Translations under genes and position numbers: made by a program | Shown: positions 6,832 to 17,179 of the stretch, one piece after another | How positions within the stretch are numbered: position 1 is the stretch's first letter | Layout: the number at the start of each line of letters is the position of its first letter | Notes under the pieces: model-generated | Database searches by the model: none | Told to the model about the DNA's origin: nothing | The model's input: only the letters and a program-made list of their open reading frames with translations | From: Actinomycetota bacterium | GTDB lineage: Bacteria; Actinomycetota; Acidimicrobiia; Acidimicrobiales; CADCTF01 | Reading direction: 5' to 3' | DNA length: 17,179 nt | Assembly (NCBI GenBank): GCA_019348305.1 | Contig: JAHWJQ010000020.1 | Span: 1 to 17,179, forward strand

Positions 6832-8598
6832 ATGGCACAGCCCGTCCCCGGCCTCACCACGGCCTCGAACCCCCTCACCCGCGCCCTCGAGCGCGACCCC
6901 GGCTTCCGGCGCGACACCGGGCTTGGACGGCTCTACCACTGCGGCAAGACGTCGTTCCGCGAGCTCTCCCCCACCGACAGCCTCCACGTCATCATCGACG
7001 GCAACCGGGTCTCGGCCCACGTCGACCGCATCTCGCCCCTCCGCGCTCGCGACGACGGCTCGGTCCGCTACTCCTGGTCGAAAGCGGTGGCCCACAACCT
7101 CCGGGGCATGGCCGACGACGCGACGAGGCTGCTGCGGGGCCAGCGCCGGCGCCACCGGTGCCGAATGGAATGCGAGCTGATCTGGGTCGACGAGAACCTT
7201 CCCGCTCCGCCGGTAGAGCCGGAGGACGACGACCGGAGGATGACGGTCCCGTTCAGCGTCGTCGACGAGGCCGTGCACCTCGTCGACAGCGAGGCCGCTC
7301 CGTGGAGCATCCAGCTGGAGGTGCGGGTGCCGGACCGGCTCGATGAGCCCCGGCTGCGGGGCGCCTTCTCCCAGGCCCTGTCCCGCCATGACATGGCGCG
7401 GGCCCGCAAGGTGCCCAGCCGGCGGTCCCAGCACCGCGATCACTGGGAGATCCGCTCCCATGTCGACATCGACCCCCTGCGGGTCGTCGACTGCCCCGAT
7501 GACGACGCGCTCGCCGCCGTCCGCGCCGAGTTGCAGGGCCTCGCCGTGCCGCTGGCCGAATCGCCACCGTTGCGCGCTCGCCTGGCTCGTCACCCCGAGG
7601 GTGACGTCTTGATGCTCAACGCCAACCACGCCGCCATGGACGGCTATGGGGTACTTCGGGTGCTGCGCTCGGTAGCCAAGGCGTACACCGGCGAGCACGA
7701 CCCGACCCCCGACGTCAGCACGTCCGACGCGAGGGACCACCTGAGCCGGCTCACCACCGCCGGCCTCTGCGTTCGCACCCGCCGGCGGCTGGCGCTGGCC
7801 GAGAAGGCCCGCGACCTCGTGAGCCAACCGGCGCGGGTGGCAGCCGACGGCGCCAGCGACGAGCCCGGCTACGGGTTCCACCACCTCGCCCTGTCGTCGT
7901 CGCTCACCCAGGCGCTCGTCGACCTCGACCACGACGCAACGGTCAACGATGCACTGCTCGCTGCCCTGCATCTCTCCATCGCCCGCTGGAACGGCCAGCA
8001 CGGCAAGCCGTGCCGGCGCATCGGGGTGCTGGTGCCGGCCAACCTGCGTCCCCCGCAGTGGCGCCACGAGGTCGTCGGCAACTTCTCGCTGCCGGCCAGG
8101 GTGTCGACGACCGTCCGTAGCCGGCGGGACCGGCAGGCCGCCCTGAGCACCGTCACCGCCCAGACTCGGCGGAAGAAGGCATCGGGAATGGGGACCGCGC
8201 TGCTCGAGCTCCTGGGCCACTCGCGGCGGCTGCCGCTGTGGGCCAAGCAGGCCCTGGTCATGACGTTGCCCCTGTCCGGTGACCGTCTCGTCGACACGGC
8301 GATGCTGTCGAACATGGGCCAGGTGGACGAGCCGCTGTCCTTCGGAGCCGACGACGCGGCGGTGGCCGAGGCCTGGTTCTCCCCGCCGGCCCGCATGCCC
8401 CTCGGGCTCACCGTGGGGGCCCTCACCATCGCCGGCCGCCTGCACCTGGCCTTCCGCTACCGTCACCGGCTGCTCAGTGCCGATGCCGCCGACCGCTTCG
8501 CCGCGCTCTACGTGGAGGAGCTCACCGGGCTGGTCGACGAAGTCGCCGCCCCCAACCACGCGATTCTCGGGATGTCCGCGCACCTGAGGGGTGCGTAA
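6832..8598 (+). CDS. Fusion of the unknown FRRDTG...WVDE domain with a condensation/acyltransferase-like domain
   Basis: The 588-residue protein has two parts. Residues 25-121 repeat the core of the 150-residue protein at 384-836 (FRRDTG, YHCGK, IIDGN, SAH, VAHNL, RCRMECE, WVDE). After an acidic linker (about 124-137), residues 138-588 resemble the CoA-dependent acyltransferase / condensation-domain superfamily (PapA, WS/DGAT and alcohol acetyltransferase relatives). The HxxxDG motif is HAAMDG (266-271) and carries the general-base histidine. Supporting blocks are VPANLRPPQW near 401-410, VVGNFS (414-419), and a late SNMGQV (493-498) where relatives have similar short motifs. A likely activity is transfer of an acyl group from CoA or a carrier to an alcohol or amine, but neither substrate is known. 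No membrane segment is seen. It lies between the ABC operon and the convergent DUF202 gene and appears to be a single-gene transcript. Confidence 0.85.
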   Translation: MAQPVPGLTTASNPLTRALERDPGFRRDTGLGRLYHCGKTSFRELSPTDSLHVIIDGNRVSAHVDRISPLRARDDGSVRYSWSKAVAHNLRGMADDATRLLRGQRRRHRCRMECELIWVDENLPAPPVEPEDDDRRMTVPFSVVDEAVHLVDSEAAPWSIQLEVRVPDRLDEPRLRGAFSQALSRHDMARARKVPSRRSQHRDHWEIRSHVDIDPLRVVDCPDDDALAAVRAELQGLAVPLAESPPLRARLARHPEGDVLMLNANHAAMDGYGVLRVLRSVAKAYTGEHDPTPDVSTSDARDHLSRLTTAGLCVRTRRRLALAEKARDLVSQPARVAADGASDEPGYGFHHLALSSSLTQALVDLDHDATVNDALLAALHLSIARWNGQHGKPCRRIGVLVPANLRPPQWRHEVVGNFSLPARVSTTVRSRRDRQAALSTVTAQTRRKKASGMGTALLELLGHSRRLPLWAKQALVMTLPLSGDRLVDTAMLSNMGQVDEPLSFGADDAAVAEAWFSPPARMPLGLTVGALTIAGRLHLAFRYRHRLLSADAADRFAALYVEELTGLVDEVAAPNHAILGMSAHLRGA

Positions 8599-8638
8599 AC
8601 AACCCCAGAAGCAGGTGGCGGGCGAGGGCGGGCCGGCG

Positions 8639-9010
8639 CTACTGGGGCCAGGCGAGGTCGGCCACGGCGGCCACGAGGGCCAGAGCGGCGACCAGCACCA
8701 GCCCCACCGGGAGCGCATTCGCCACCCGGGGCGGCGGCAGGGGCTCCCCCACCCGCATCGCGCGCTGGGCGGCGAGGAAGCGACGGCGCCCGGACAGCGC
8801 CACCACCCCTCCCAGTGCCACCAGGGGCACGCCGACCGCCGCGAGCCACCTCGGTGCGTCGGCGACGGCGCGGCTGCCGACGATGGCCAGCCCGGCCACG
8901 ATCAGTGCCAACGCCGTGCGGCTGTAGGCCAGCAGGGTCCGTTCGTTGGCCAGCGACCACCTCGGGTCGGGCTCATCGCCGTCCGTCGGCCACCACCGCG
9001 GGTTCCTCAG
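8639..9010 (-). CDS. DUF202 family membrane protein, probable CTG start
   Basis: The reading frame encodes the DUF202 signature DPRWSLANERTLLAYSRTAL, followed by three likely membrane segments (about 34-52, 58-76 and 101-120 when CTG 9010 is residue 1), 123 residues in total. The family is of unknown function. The nearest standard start in frame is TTG 8911, which would remove the whole signature and most of the first helix region. Upstream, an in-frame TGA lies inside gatB, and between it and the signature there is no ATG, GTG or TTG. CTG 9008-9010 overlaps the gatB stop as CTGA, the same arrangement as the GTGA and ATGA junctions of the gatCAB genes, so a coupled CTG start is the best explanation. 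A base error in the start codon is the alternative. The stop lies 40 bases from that of the convergent acyltransferase gene. Confidence 0.75.
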   Translation of the reverse strand: MRNPRWWPTDGDEPDPRWSLANERTLLAYSRTALALIVAGLAIVGSRAVADAPRWLAAVGVPLVALGGVVALSGRRRFLAAQRAMRVGEPLPPPRVANALPVGLVLVAALALVAAVADLAWPQ

Positions 9011-10440
9011 GCGCCGGCCCTGTCGCGCAGGATCCGGGTCACGACCTTGCCGTCAGCCTTGCCCTGCGTGCGCTTCATCACCTGGCCGACGAACATGCCC
9101 GCCACCTTGGGATCGCCGCTCCTGAACCGCTCCCACGGTTCGGGGTTGGCGGCGATGACCTCGTCGACCACGATCTCGAGGGCGGTGGCGTCCATGGCCT
9201 CGAAGCCCCGGCTGGCGGCGATGGCCTCGGGGTCGTCGCCCTCGCCGGCCAGCAGCGCGGCCAGCACCTGCTTGGCCTGGGTGGCGGTGAGCCGGCCACC
9301 GGCCTCCATGGAGACCACCTTGGCGAAGGTGGCGGCCGGGAGCCGGTGCGCGCCGTCGAGGTCGGCGGCCACCTCGTTTGCCGCCCGGTTGAGGGCGATG
9401 CGGGGGTCGGCGCCCGCCGCGATGGCTTCGAGGACCAGGCCGTCGAGGTCGAGCTCGACCAGCAGGGCCACCGACGCCGGCTCGGTGCCGGCGGCCTCGG
9501 CCAGCACCCGCCGGCGCTGGCCGGGCATGGGGGGCAGCGCCGCTCGCACCGCCTCCCGCCAGGCCTCGTCGGGCGCCACCGGCACCAGGTCGGGCTCGGG
9601 GAAGTACCGGTAGTCGTAGGCCTCCTCCTTCGAGCGCATCGAAGAGGTACGGCCCTCGTCCTCGTTCCAGTGGCGGGTCTCCTGCACGATCCGCTCGCCG
9701 GCCTGCAACAGGTCGACCTGGCGGGCCGCCTCGTAGTCGATGGCCCGCCCCAGCGACCGCAGCGAGTTCATGTTCTTGATCTCACATCGGGTGCCGAAGG
9801 TGGCGGTGTGGGCCGGGCGGACCGAGACGTTGGCATCGACCCTGAGCGACCCCTCCTCCATCTTGCCGTCGGAGGCGCCGGTGGCCACCAGGATGGCCCG
9901 AAGCTCCGACACGTAGGCCCGCGCCTCGTCGGCCGAGCGGATGTCGGGCTCGCTCACGATCTCGACCAGCGGAACCCCCGCCCGGTTGTAGTCGACGAGG
10001 GAGTGGGTGGCATCGCCGATGCGCCCGCCGCCACCGATGTGGGTCGACTTGCCGGTGTCTTCTTCCATGTGGGCCCGGGTGATGCCGATGCGCTTGCCCC
10101 CCGCCAGCTCGAGCCAGCCCTCGACGTTGATGGGCTCGTCGTACTGGCTGATCTGGTAGTCCTTGGGCATGTCCGGATAGAAGTAGTTCTTGCGGTGGAA
10201 GATGCTCGGGCGGATGTCGCAGTGCAGCGCCTCGCCGATGCGCATGGCGTACTCGACGGCCCGGCGGTTGAGCACGGGGAGCGATCCCGGTAGGCCCAGG
10301 CAGACCGGGCACACGTTGGTGTTGGGCTCGTCGCCGAAGGCATTGCGGCAGCCGCAGAACAGCTTGGTCTCGGTGCGCAGCTCACAGTGGACCTCGAGGC
10401 CGACGACGACCTCGTAGCGCACGGCATCGAGGGTCGTCAT
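9007..10440 (-). CDS. gatB: Asp-tRNA(Asn)/Glu-tRNA(Gln) amidotransferase subunit B
   Basis: GatB is the tRNA-binding kinase subunit. It activates the Asp or Glu attached to tRNA(Asn) or tRNA(Gln) so that ammonia from GatA can convert it to Asn or Gln. The 477-residue product has the usual length. The start shows [13 protein letters not shown], then the zinc-site cysteines C29, C31, C44 and C47 (FCGC...CPVC), [32 protein letters not shown] and EIKNMNS. The C-terminal YqeY-like tail has [23 protein letters not shown] 10440 overlaps the gatA stop as ATGA. The last base pairs overlap the likely CTG start of the DUF202 gene. The longer reading upstream of ATG 10440 is the shadow of gatA. Confidence 0.97.
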   Translation of the reverse strand: MTTLDAVRYEVVVGLEVHCELRTETKLFCGCRNAFGDEPNTNVCPVCLGLPGSLPVLNRRAVEYAMRIGEALHCDIRPSIFHRKNYFYPDMPKDYQISQYDEPINVEGWLELAGGKRIGITRAHMEEDTGKSTHIGGGGRIGDATHSLVDYNRAGVPLVEIVSEPDIRSADEARAYVSELRAILVATGASDGKMEEGSLRVDANVSVRPAHTATFGTRCEIKNMNSLRSLGRAIDYEAARQVDLLQAGERIVQETRHWNEDEGRTSSMRSKEEAYDYRYFPEPDLVPVAPDEAWREAVRAALPPMPGQRRRVLAEAAGTEPASVALLVELDLDGLVLEAIAAGADPRIALNRAANEVAADLDGAHRLPAATFAKVVSMEAGGRLTATQAKQVLAALLAGEGDDPEAIAASRGFEAMDATALEIVVDEVIAANPEPWERFRSGDPKVAGMFVGQVMKRTQGKADGKVVTRILRDRAGA

Positions 10441-11858
10441 GCCGCTTCCTCCACGGCCCGCGCCACCCGGAACATCGTCGGCTCGGCCAGCGCGTTGGCC
10501 ATCACCTGCACCCCCACCGGCAGGCCGTCGTCGCCAGTGCCGAAGGGCACGCTCATGGCCGGGTGGCCGGCCAGGTTGGAGGGGATCGTGCAGACGTCGG
10601 ACATGTACATGGTCATGGGGTTGGCCGTCTTGGCCCCGAAGGCGAAAGCCGTGGAAGGGGCGGTGGGCGAGATGAGCACGTCGAAGTGGGCGTAGGCGGC
10701 CTCGAAGTCGCGGATGATCAAGGTGCGAACCCGCTGGGCCTGGCCGTAGTAAGCGTCGTAGTAGCCGGCGGACAGGGCGTAGGTGCCCAACATGATGCGC
10801 CGCTTGACCTCGGCCCCGAACCCGGCGGCCCGGGTGGCGCCGTACATCGCGGTGATGTCCTCGGCGTCGACCCGCATCCCGTAGCGCACACCGTCGTAGC
10901 GGGCCAGGTTGCTCGAACACTCCGCCGGCGCGATCAGGTAGTAGGCGGTGAGGCCGTAGACGCAGGCCGGCACCGACACCTCCTCCACCTTCGCCCCCGC
11001 GGCCGAGAGGGCGTCGGCAGCCCGGTTCACCTGGGCGGCCACGTCGGCGTCGATGCCGTGCATGAGCTCGCGGACCACCCCCACCCGCAGCCCCTCGACC
11101 CCCTCGTCGAGCACCGCCGAGACGGCCGGCGCCGGCTGGGGGATCGAGGTCGAGTCGGCGGGGTCGTGGCCGGCGATGACCTCCAACAGCGCCGCTGCCT
11201 CGGCCACCGTCGCCGCGAAGGGCCCGATCTGGTCGAGGCTGCTGGCGAAGGCGATGAGCCCGTAGCGGGAGACGCCGCCGTAGGTGGGCTTGACCCCAAC
11301 CACGCCGCACAGCGCCGCCGGCTGGCGGATCGACCCGCCGGTGTCGGAGCCGAGGGCCAAGGGGGCGAAGCCGGCGGCCACCGCCGCCGCGCTGCCCCCG
11401 CTCGATCCCCCCGGCACCCGGGTGAGATCGTGGGGGTTGCGGGTGGGCCCGAAGGCCGAGTTCTCGGTGGACGAGCCCATGGCGAACTCGTCCAGGTTGG
11501 TCTTGCCCATGATCACGGCCCCGGCGGCCCGCAGCCGCTCGACCACCGTGGCGTCATAGGGAGGGCGCCACCCCTCCAGGATCCGCGATGAACAGGTCGT
11601 TGGGATGCCCCTGGTGCACAGGTTGTCCTTGAGGGCCACGGGCACACCGGCCAGCGGGCCGGGATCGTCGCCGGCCGCCACCCGCCGGTCGATCTCGTCG
11701 GCCGCAGCCCGGGCTTCGTCGGCCAGGACGAGGTTGAAGGCGTGGATGTCAGCCTCGCCGGCCTCGATGGCCCCTAGGTGCCCGTCGACCACGTCGCGGG
11801 CCGAGCGCTCCCCCGAGCGGACGGCGCCGGCGATGGCGAGCGCGCCGGCGCCCGTCAC
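10437..11858 (-). CDS. gatA: Asp-tRNA(Asn)/Glu-tRNA(Gln) amidotransferase subunit A
   Basis: GatA is the glutaminase subunit of the amidotransferase and belongs to the amidase-signature family. The Ser-cisSer-Lys triad is intact: Lys77 (VALKDN), Ser152 (PGGSSGGS) and Ser176 (GSDTGGS). The spacing between them matches characterised GatA proteins. The length, 473 residues, is normal. GTG 11858 overlaps the gatC stop as GTGA, and the stop overlaps gatB as ATGA, so the three subunits should be made in coupled, near-equal amounts. An intact GatCAB points to an organism that makes Gln-tRNA(Gln) and possibly Asn-tRNA(Asn) by the indirect route. Confidence 0.97.
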   Translation of the reverse strand: MTGAGALAIAGAVRSGERSARDVVDGHLGAIEAGEADIHAFNLVLADEARAAADEIDRRVAAGDDPGPLAGVPVALKDNLCTRGIPTTCSSRILEGWRPPYDATVVERLRAAGAVIMGKTNLDEFAMGSSTENSAFGPTRNPHDLTRVPGGSSGGSAAAVAAGFAPLALGSDTGGSIRQPAALCGVVGVKPTYGGVSRYGLIAFASSLDQIGPFAATVAEAAALLEVIAGHDPADSTSIPQPAPAVSAVLDEGVEGLRVGVVRELMHGIDADVAAQVNRAADALSAAGAKVEEVSVPACVYGLTAYYLIAPAECSSNLARYDGVRYGMRVDAEDITAMYGATRAAGFGAEVKRRIMLGTYALSAGYYDAYYGQAQRVRTLIIRDFEAAYAHFDVLISPTAPSTAFAFGAKTANPMTMYMSDVCTIPSNLAGHPAMSVPFGTGDDGLPVGVQVMANALAEPTMFRVARAVEEAA

Positions 11859-12157
11859 GGCGCGTCGCCCAGGATGCGGGGCACCCGGAATCGGCCGTCC
11901 TCCGCCGACGGCGCCATGGCCAGCACCTCCTCGCGGTCGACGCCGGGGGTGACCTCGTCCTCGCGCAGCACGTTGACCAACGGCAGCGGGTGCGCGGTCG
12001 GCGGCACCCCTTCGGTGTCGAGGGCCTCGATGTCGGACGCGTGGTCGAGCACATCGCCCAGTTGCCCGGCGAACAGCTCGACCTCTTCGTCGGTCAAGTC
12101 CAGCCGGGCCAGCCGGGCCACGTGGCGGACGTCGTCAGCGGTGAGCGGATCACGCAT
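11855..12157 (-). CDS. gatC: Asp-tRNA(Asn)/Glu-tRNA(Gln) amidotransferase subunit C
   Basis: The 100-residue product is the small subunit that wraps around and stabilises GatA at the GatB interface. It starts with the family pattern [18 protein letters not shown] and ends with the hairpin-like [13 protein letters not shown]. The open frame continues another 38 codons upstream, but that extension is Arg-rich, unlike GatC, and covers a spacer with inverted repeats. ATG 12157 is preferred because it begins [10 protein letters not shown] at the usual distance from the domain and lies eight bases after a TAGGCT box. It is the first gene of the gatC-gatA-gatB operon. Confidence 0.93.
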   Translation of the reverse strand: MRDPLTADDVRHVARLARLDLTDEEVELFAGQLGDVLDHASDIEALDTEGVPPTAHPLPLVNVLREDEVTPGVDREEVLAMAPSAEDGRFRVPRILGDAP

Positions 12158-12165
12158 CGCCCGGG

Positions 12166-12171
12166 AGCCTA
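12166..12171 (-). promoter_or_regulatory. Candidate -10 box of the gatCAB operon
   Basis: On the minus strand TAGGCT fits TANNNT and is followed by eight bases and the gatC ATG, again a leaderless layout. The segment between this box and the esterase stop also holds a perfect six-base inverted repeat, AGGGCC/GGCCCT (12182-12198), which might be a second hairpin for the upstream gene. Confidence 0.35.
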
Positions 12172-12243
12172 GAGCCCCCCCAGGGCCCGAGCGGCCCTCT
12201 GAGCGGGGTGACCGGCGCACCGCCAACCGGTTTTGGGCCCTGC

Positions 12244-12267
12244 AACGGTGCGGTTTCCGCACCCGTT
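12244..12267 (-). terminator. Hairpin terminator after the esterase gene
   Basis: AACGGTGCGG (12244-12253) and CCGCACCCGTT (12257-12267) pair over ten bases, with one bulged C and a three-base loop. The hairpin begins directly at the esterase stop codon and separates that gene from gatCAB. No T-tract follows on the minus strand. Confidence 0.65.
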
Positions 12268-13056
12268 TCACCGAGCGAAAGCGTTGGTGAGGAACGTGGC
12301 GGCCCGGGTCTCGATCTCGTCACGGTCGTGGTCGAGGGTGGCCACGTGGTACGACCGCTCGAGCCACACCCGCTCCACGGGGCCGGTGACGGCGGCGGCC
12401 AGGAGGTCGCTGGCCGAGGTGGGCACGACGTGGTCGTTGCGGCTGGTGATGACCAGGGTGGGGCAGCGGATCTGGCCGAGCAGCGGGGCCAGCGCCATCT
12501 GGCCGTTGGCCAGCGAGAGCACGCAGCGCACCGGCACGGCGTCGTAGGCGAGCTCGCGAGCGGAGGGGTCGGCCACGTCGTTGCCGATGGCCGGCGCCAC
12601 CTCGACGCCCTGGGCGAGGAGGCCGTGCAGGATGTCGACGAAGGCCTGGCCGGGCGGCTCGACGGCCGGGTTCACCACGACGAGGCCGGCGACGTTCGGA
12701 TGGCGGGCCGCGAGCCAGCAGGCCAGCGCCCCGCCCATGGACAACCCGGCCACGGCAACGCGCGCACAGCGGCTCTCCAACTCGGTGAACGCGGCCTCGG
12801 CGGCGCTCGACCAGTCTTCCCAGCCGGTGGCCGCCATGTCCTGCACGGTCGTGCCGTGCCCGGGCAGGAGGGGAAGCTCGATGCTGAAGCCGGCGGCGGC
12901 GAAGGCGTGTGCCAGCCCCCGCATCGACTGGGGCGTCCCGGTGAAGCCGTGCAGCACCAGTACCCCGTCGCCGCTGCCGGCCGCCGAATAGGGCTCTGCG
13001 CCCGGAAGAATCTCGCCCAAAGTGGTGTTCGCCTCCTCGGCCGGGGCGTCCGGCAT
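12268..13056 (-). CDS. Alpha/beta hydrolase, monoacylglycerol lipase / carboxylesterase type
   Basis: The 262-residue protein resembles the bacterial monoacylglycerol lipase and Est30-type carboxylesterases. These soluble enzymes hydrolyse short esters or monoacylglycerols. It has the oxyanion motif HGFTGTPQSMR (36-46), LPGHGT (64-69), the nucleophile elbow GLSMGG with Ser106, the acid Asp208 in SRNDHVVP, and His237 in SYHVATLDHD. The segment ARELAYDAVP near 166-175 also agrees with that family. The cap between Asn129 and Asp208 is short, as in bacterial members. ATG 13056 places the core at the usual distance from the start, although the ribosome binding site is weak. The gene is divergent from the SCP2-like gene by 80 bases and is followed by a hairpin, so it is probably monocistronic. 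The physiological substrate is not shown. Confidence 0.92.
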   Translation of the reverse strand: MPDAPAEEANTTLGEILPGAEPYSAAGSGDGVLVLHGFTGTPQSMRGLAHAFAAAGFSIELPLLPGHGTTVQDMAATGWEDWSSAAEAAFTELESRCARVAVAGLSMGGALACWLAARHPNVAGLVVVNPAVEPPGQAFVDILHGLLAQGVEVAPAIGNDVADPSARELAYDAVPVRCVLSLANGQMALAPLLGQIRCPTLVITSRNDHVVPTSASDLLAAAVTGPVERVWLERSYHVATLDHDRDEIETRAATFLTNAFAR

Positions 13057-13124
13057 CGTATCCGAGCCCTACTAGCGTCTCGCTGCGATTCATGCCGAAC
13101 CCGCCTCTCGTCCGCCCTCGTCAC

Positions 13125-13130
13125 AAGGAG
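13125..13130 (+). promoter_or_regulatory. Ribosome binding site that selects TTG 13137
   Basis: AAGGAG lies six bases before TTG 13137. ATG 13092, in the same frame, has no such sequence before it, so the site decides the start in favour of TTG. Confidence 0.7.
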
Positions 13131-13136
13131 AGCGTC

Positions 13137-13550
13137 TTGTCGAAGTACCCGTTCCTGAGCCCGGAGTGGATGGAAGAGGCAAAGAAGATCCGCGAGGAGT
13201 ACCGCGGCCAGGGCGGCGCCACCGGGCACTCGATCAAGATGAACCAGGTGATCACCGACGTGCCCTTCGGGGACGGTGTGATCGAGTCGCACATGGACTC
13301 GACGTCGGGCCACGTGGAGATGGACATGGGCCACATCGAGGGCGCGGACGTCAAGATCACCGTGCCCTACCTGGTGGCCAAGGCCATCTTCGTCGAGGGG
13401 AACCCCCACGCCGGCATGCAGGCCTTCATGGCGGGTCAGATCAAGGTCGAAGGCGACATGACCAAGCTCATGGCCATGCAGGCCGGTTCGGGGACCGTCG
13501 ACGCCACCGCGCTGGCGGTCCAGCAGCGCATCAAGGAGATCACCGAGTAG
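13137..13550 (+). CDS. SCP2 sterol-carrier-like domain protein
   Basis: The 137-residue protein is a stand-alone SCP2-like domain, a small alpha/beta fold with a hydrophobic tunnel for lipids or acyl-CoA in characterised members. The family hallmark AFMAGQIKVEGDMTKLMAM is at about 97-114, after VKITVPYLVAKAIFVEGNPH. No signal peptide or membrane segment is seen. TTG 13137 is chosen for its AAGGAG site. Starting at ATG 13092 would add 15 residues without a ribosome binding site. A TAGCGT box at 13073-13078 is a possible -10. The kinase gene begins 3 bases after its stop, so they form one operon; whether the lipid-binding protein has a role in the kinase's sensing is open. Confidence 0.88.
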   Translation: MSKYPFLSPEWMEEAKKIREEYRGQGGATGHSIKMNQVITDVPFGDGVIESHMDSTSGHVEMDMGHIEGADVKITVPYLVAKAIFVEGNPHAGMQAFMAGQIKVEGDMTKLMAMQAGSGTVDATALAVQQRIKEITE

Positions 13551-13553
13551 GTC

Positions 13554-16808
<3,255 letters not shown>

Positions 16809-16814
16809 GACCCG

Positions 16815-16895
16815 CCGCAGGGCCCGAGGGGGCGGCGGCACCGGCGGTGGCTGGGGAACACCGCCTCAGCAACACCACCCCTTCGGGCCCTGCGG
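16815..16895. terminator. Long inverted repeat, likely bidirectional terminator
   Basis: Arms 16815-16832 and 16878-16895 are complementary over all eighteen positions, counting one G-T wobble. Between them sits a nested seven-base hairpin, GGCGGTG/CACCGCC (16843-16849 with 16859-16865). It starts seven bases after the kinase stop and lies between convergent genes, where a structure that stops transcription from both sides is expected. It is larger than a usual intrinsic terminator and lacks a T-tract. Confidence 0.6.
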
Positions 16896-16975
16896 AAGCA
16901 CTGCTCACGTTACGGCTGGCCCCCCGAGCCCGCCAGGCCTATTCCAGGAATGACCCGATCGGACTAGTCAGGTCC

Positions 16976-16989
16976 GCCCGGGCGCGGGC
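16976..16989 (-). terminator. Small hairpin downstream of the right-edge gene
   Basis: GCCCG and CGGGC pair around a four-base loop, three bases beyond the stop of the minus-strand gene. An outer pair, GATCGG/CCGATC (16957-16962 with 16989-16994), can extend the structure and overlaps the stop codon. It may be a terminator for that gene, but five-base stems are common in such GC-rich DNA. Confidence 0.35.
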
Positions 16990-16992
16990 CGA

Positions 16993-17179
16993 TCACTTGA
17001 CCAGCGCGTAGACGGCGGCGTGGCCCACCCGCGCCAGGCTCTCCAGGTTGGTGATCTCCAGCCAGCCCTGCCGCTCGCCCGGCGCCGCCCGGTGGGGCGA
17101 GGAGAAGGTGAGGGTGACGGTGGCGGTTTCGTCCGTCGCCAGCGTCACCGTGGTCGGGCTGACCGACACACCGGGGGCG
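16993..17179 (-). CDS. C-terminal fragment of a beta-sandwich (Fn3-like) domain protein, possibly a subtilisin-type protease
   Basis: The visible 61 residues run from the right edge to TGA 16993-16995. They read VSVSPTTVTLATDETATVTL, then TFSSPHRAAPGERQGWLEIT, and end in VGHAAVYALVK. The alternating Thr/Val beta-strand pattern with a Ser-Pro-x2-Val start and a G-W/F-L-E-I-T strand resembles the C-terminal Fn3-like domain found after the catalytic domain of many secreted S8 proteases. The catalytic part, if any, lies outside the window, so the protease assignment is only a guess from this tail domain. The start codon is not in the window. Confidence 0.6.
   Translation of the reverse strand, partial: APGVSVSPTTVTLATDETATVTLTFSSPHRAAPGERQGWLEITNLESLARVGHAAVYALVK

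Noticed and set aside
8588..8647. Possible terminator hairpins between the acyltransferase-fusion gene and the DUF202 gene
   Set aside because: Only five- and six-base complementary stretches with large or long loops are present. None is convincing.
6802..8718. A 638-codon open frame on the minus strand opposite the acyltransferase-fusion gene
   Set aside because: It is a shadow of 6832-8598, which has a perfect ribosome binding site, the HxxxDG motif and a paralogous domain.
9007..11310. gatB extended upstream to 767 codons
   Set aside because: The extra part covers gatA in another frame and reads as Arg/Gly-rich sequence. GatB begins at ATG 10440 in an ATGA overlap.
12181..12242. CAGGGCCC...GGGCCCTG inverted repeat resembling the arms of the repeat at 16815-16895
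   Set aside because: The shared core GGGCCC is itself a palindrome and expected by chance in such GC-rich DNA. Sequence outside the core does not match well enough to call a repeat family.
11855..12271. gatC extended upstream to 138 codons
   Set aside because: The extension is Arg-rich, unlike GatC, and covers inverted repeats and the probable promoter. ATG 12157 gives the normal length.
13092..13550. SCP2-like gene starting at ATG 13092
   Set aside because: No ribosome binding site precedes it, while TTG 13137 has AAGGAG at six bases. The 15 extra residues are not part of the domain.

Overview
This is a GC-rich, gene-dense window with many GTG starts, stop/start overlaps of four bases, and several starts placed 6-8 bases after a TANNNT -10 box, as in leaderless transcripts. 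That style, a GatCAB amidotransferase operon and the protein families suggest a high-GC actinobacterium, perhaps of the Acidimicrobiia type. The lineage is an inference from style, not from a marker gene. I see no tRNA, rRNA, CRISPR array, insertion sequence or phage gene, and no gene-free stretch longer than about 200 bases.

Left part (1-3200). The window opens in the coiled-coil tail of a truncated gene. It is followed, with an 11-base overlap, by a small DUF1059-type gene whose first family cysteine is encoded by an in-frame TGA. A hairpin after that TGA has SECIS-like geometry, so the gene is a candidate selenoprotein. Convergent to it, and overlapping by four bases, lies a small protein of unknown function. 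Its core domain recurs, 60 of 97 residues identical without gaps, as the N-terminal part of a large acyltransferase-like protein 6 kb away. Next on the minus strand are ilvD (branched-chain amino acid synthesis) and a secreted lipoprotein.

Middle part (3300-8600). Four plus-strand genes form a tightly coupled ABC-2 export operon (ATPase, permease, ATPase, permease) that ends in a strong hairpin. The 588-residue fusion of the unknown domain with a condensation/acyltransferase-type domain follows, with its own ribosome binding site.

Right part (8639-17179). On the minus strand, gatC-gatA-gatB are chained by GTGA and ATGA overlaps. A DUF202 membrane protein appears to continue the chain with a CTGA overlap, which implies a CTG start. 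Upstream of gatC, behind a hairpin, is a monoacylglycerol lipase-like esterase. Diverging from it on the plus strand are an SCP2 sterol-carrier-like gene and, 3 bases later, a 1084-residue soluble hybrid histidine kinase (GAF-PAS-PAS-HisKA-HATPase-REC-REC-HPt). A long inverted repeat separates this kinase from the C-terminal end of a minus-strand gene that runs off the window.
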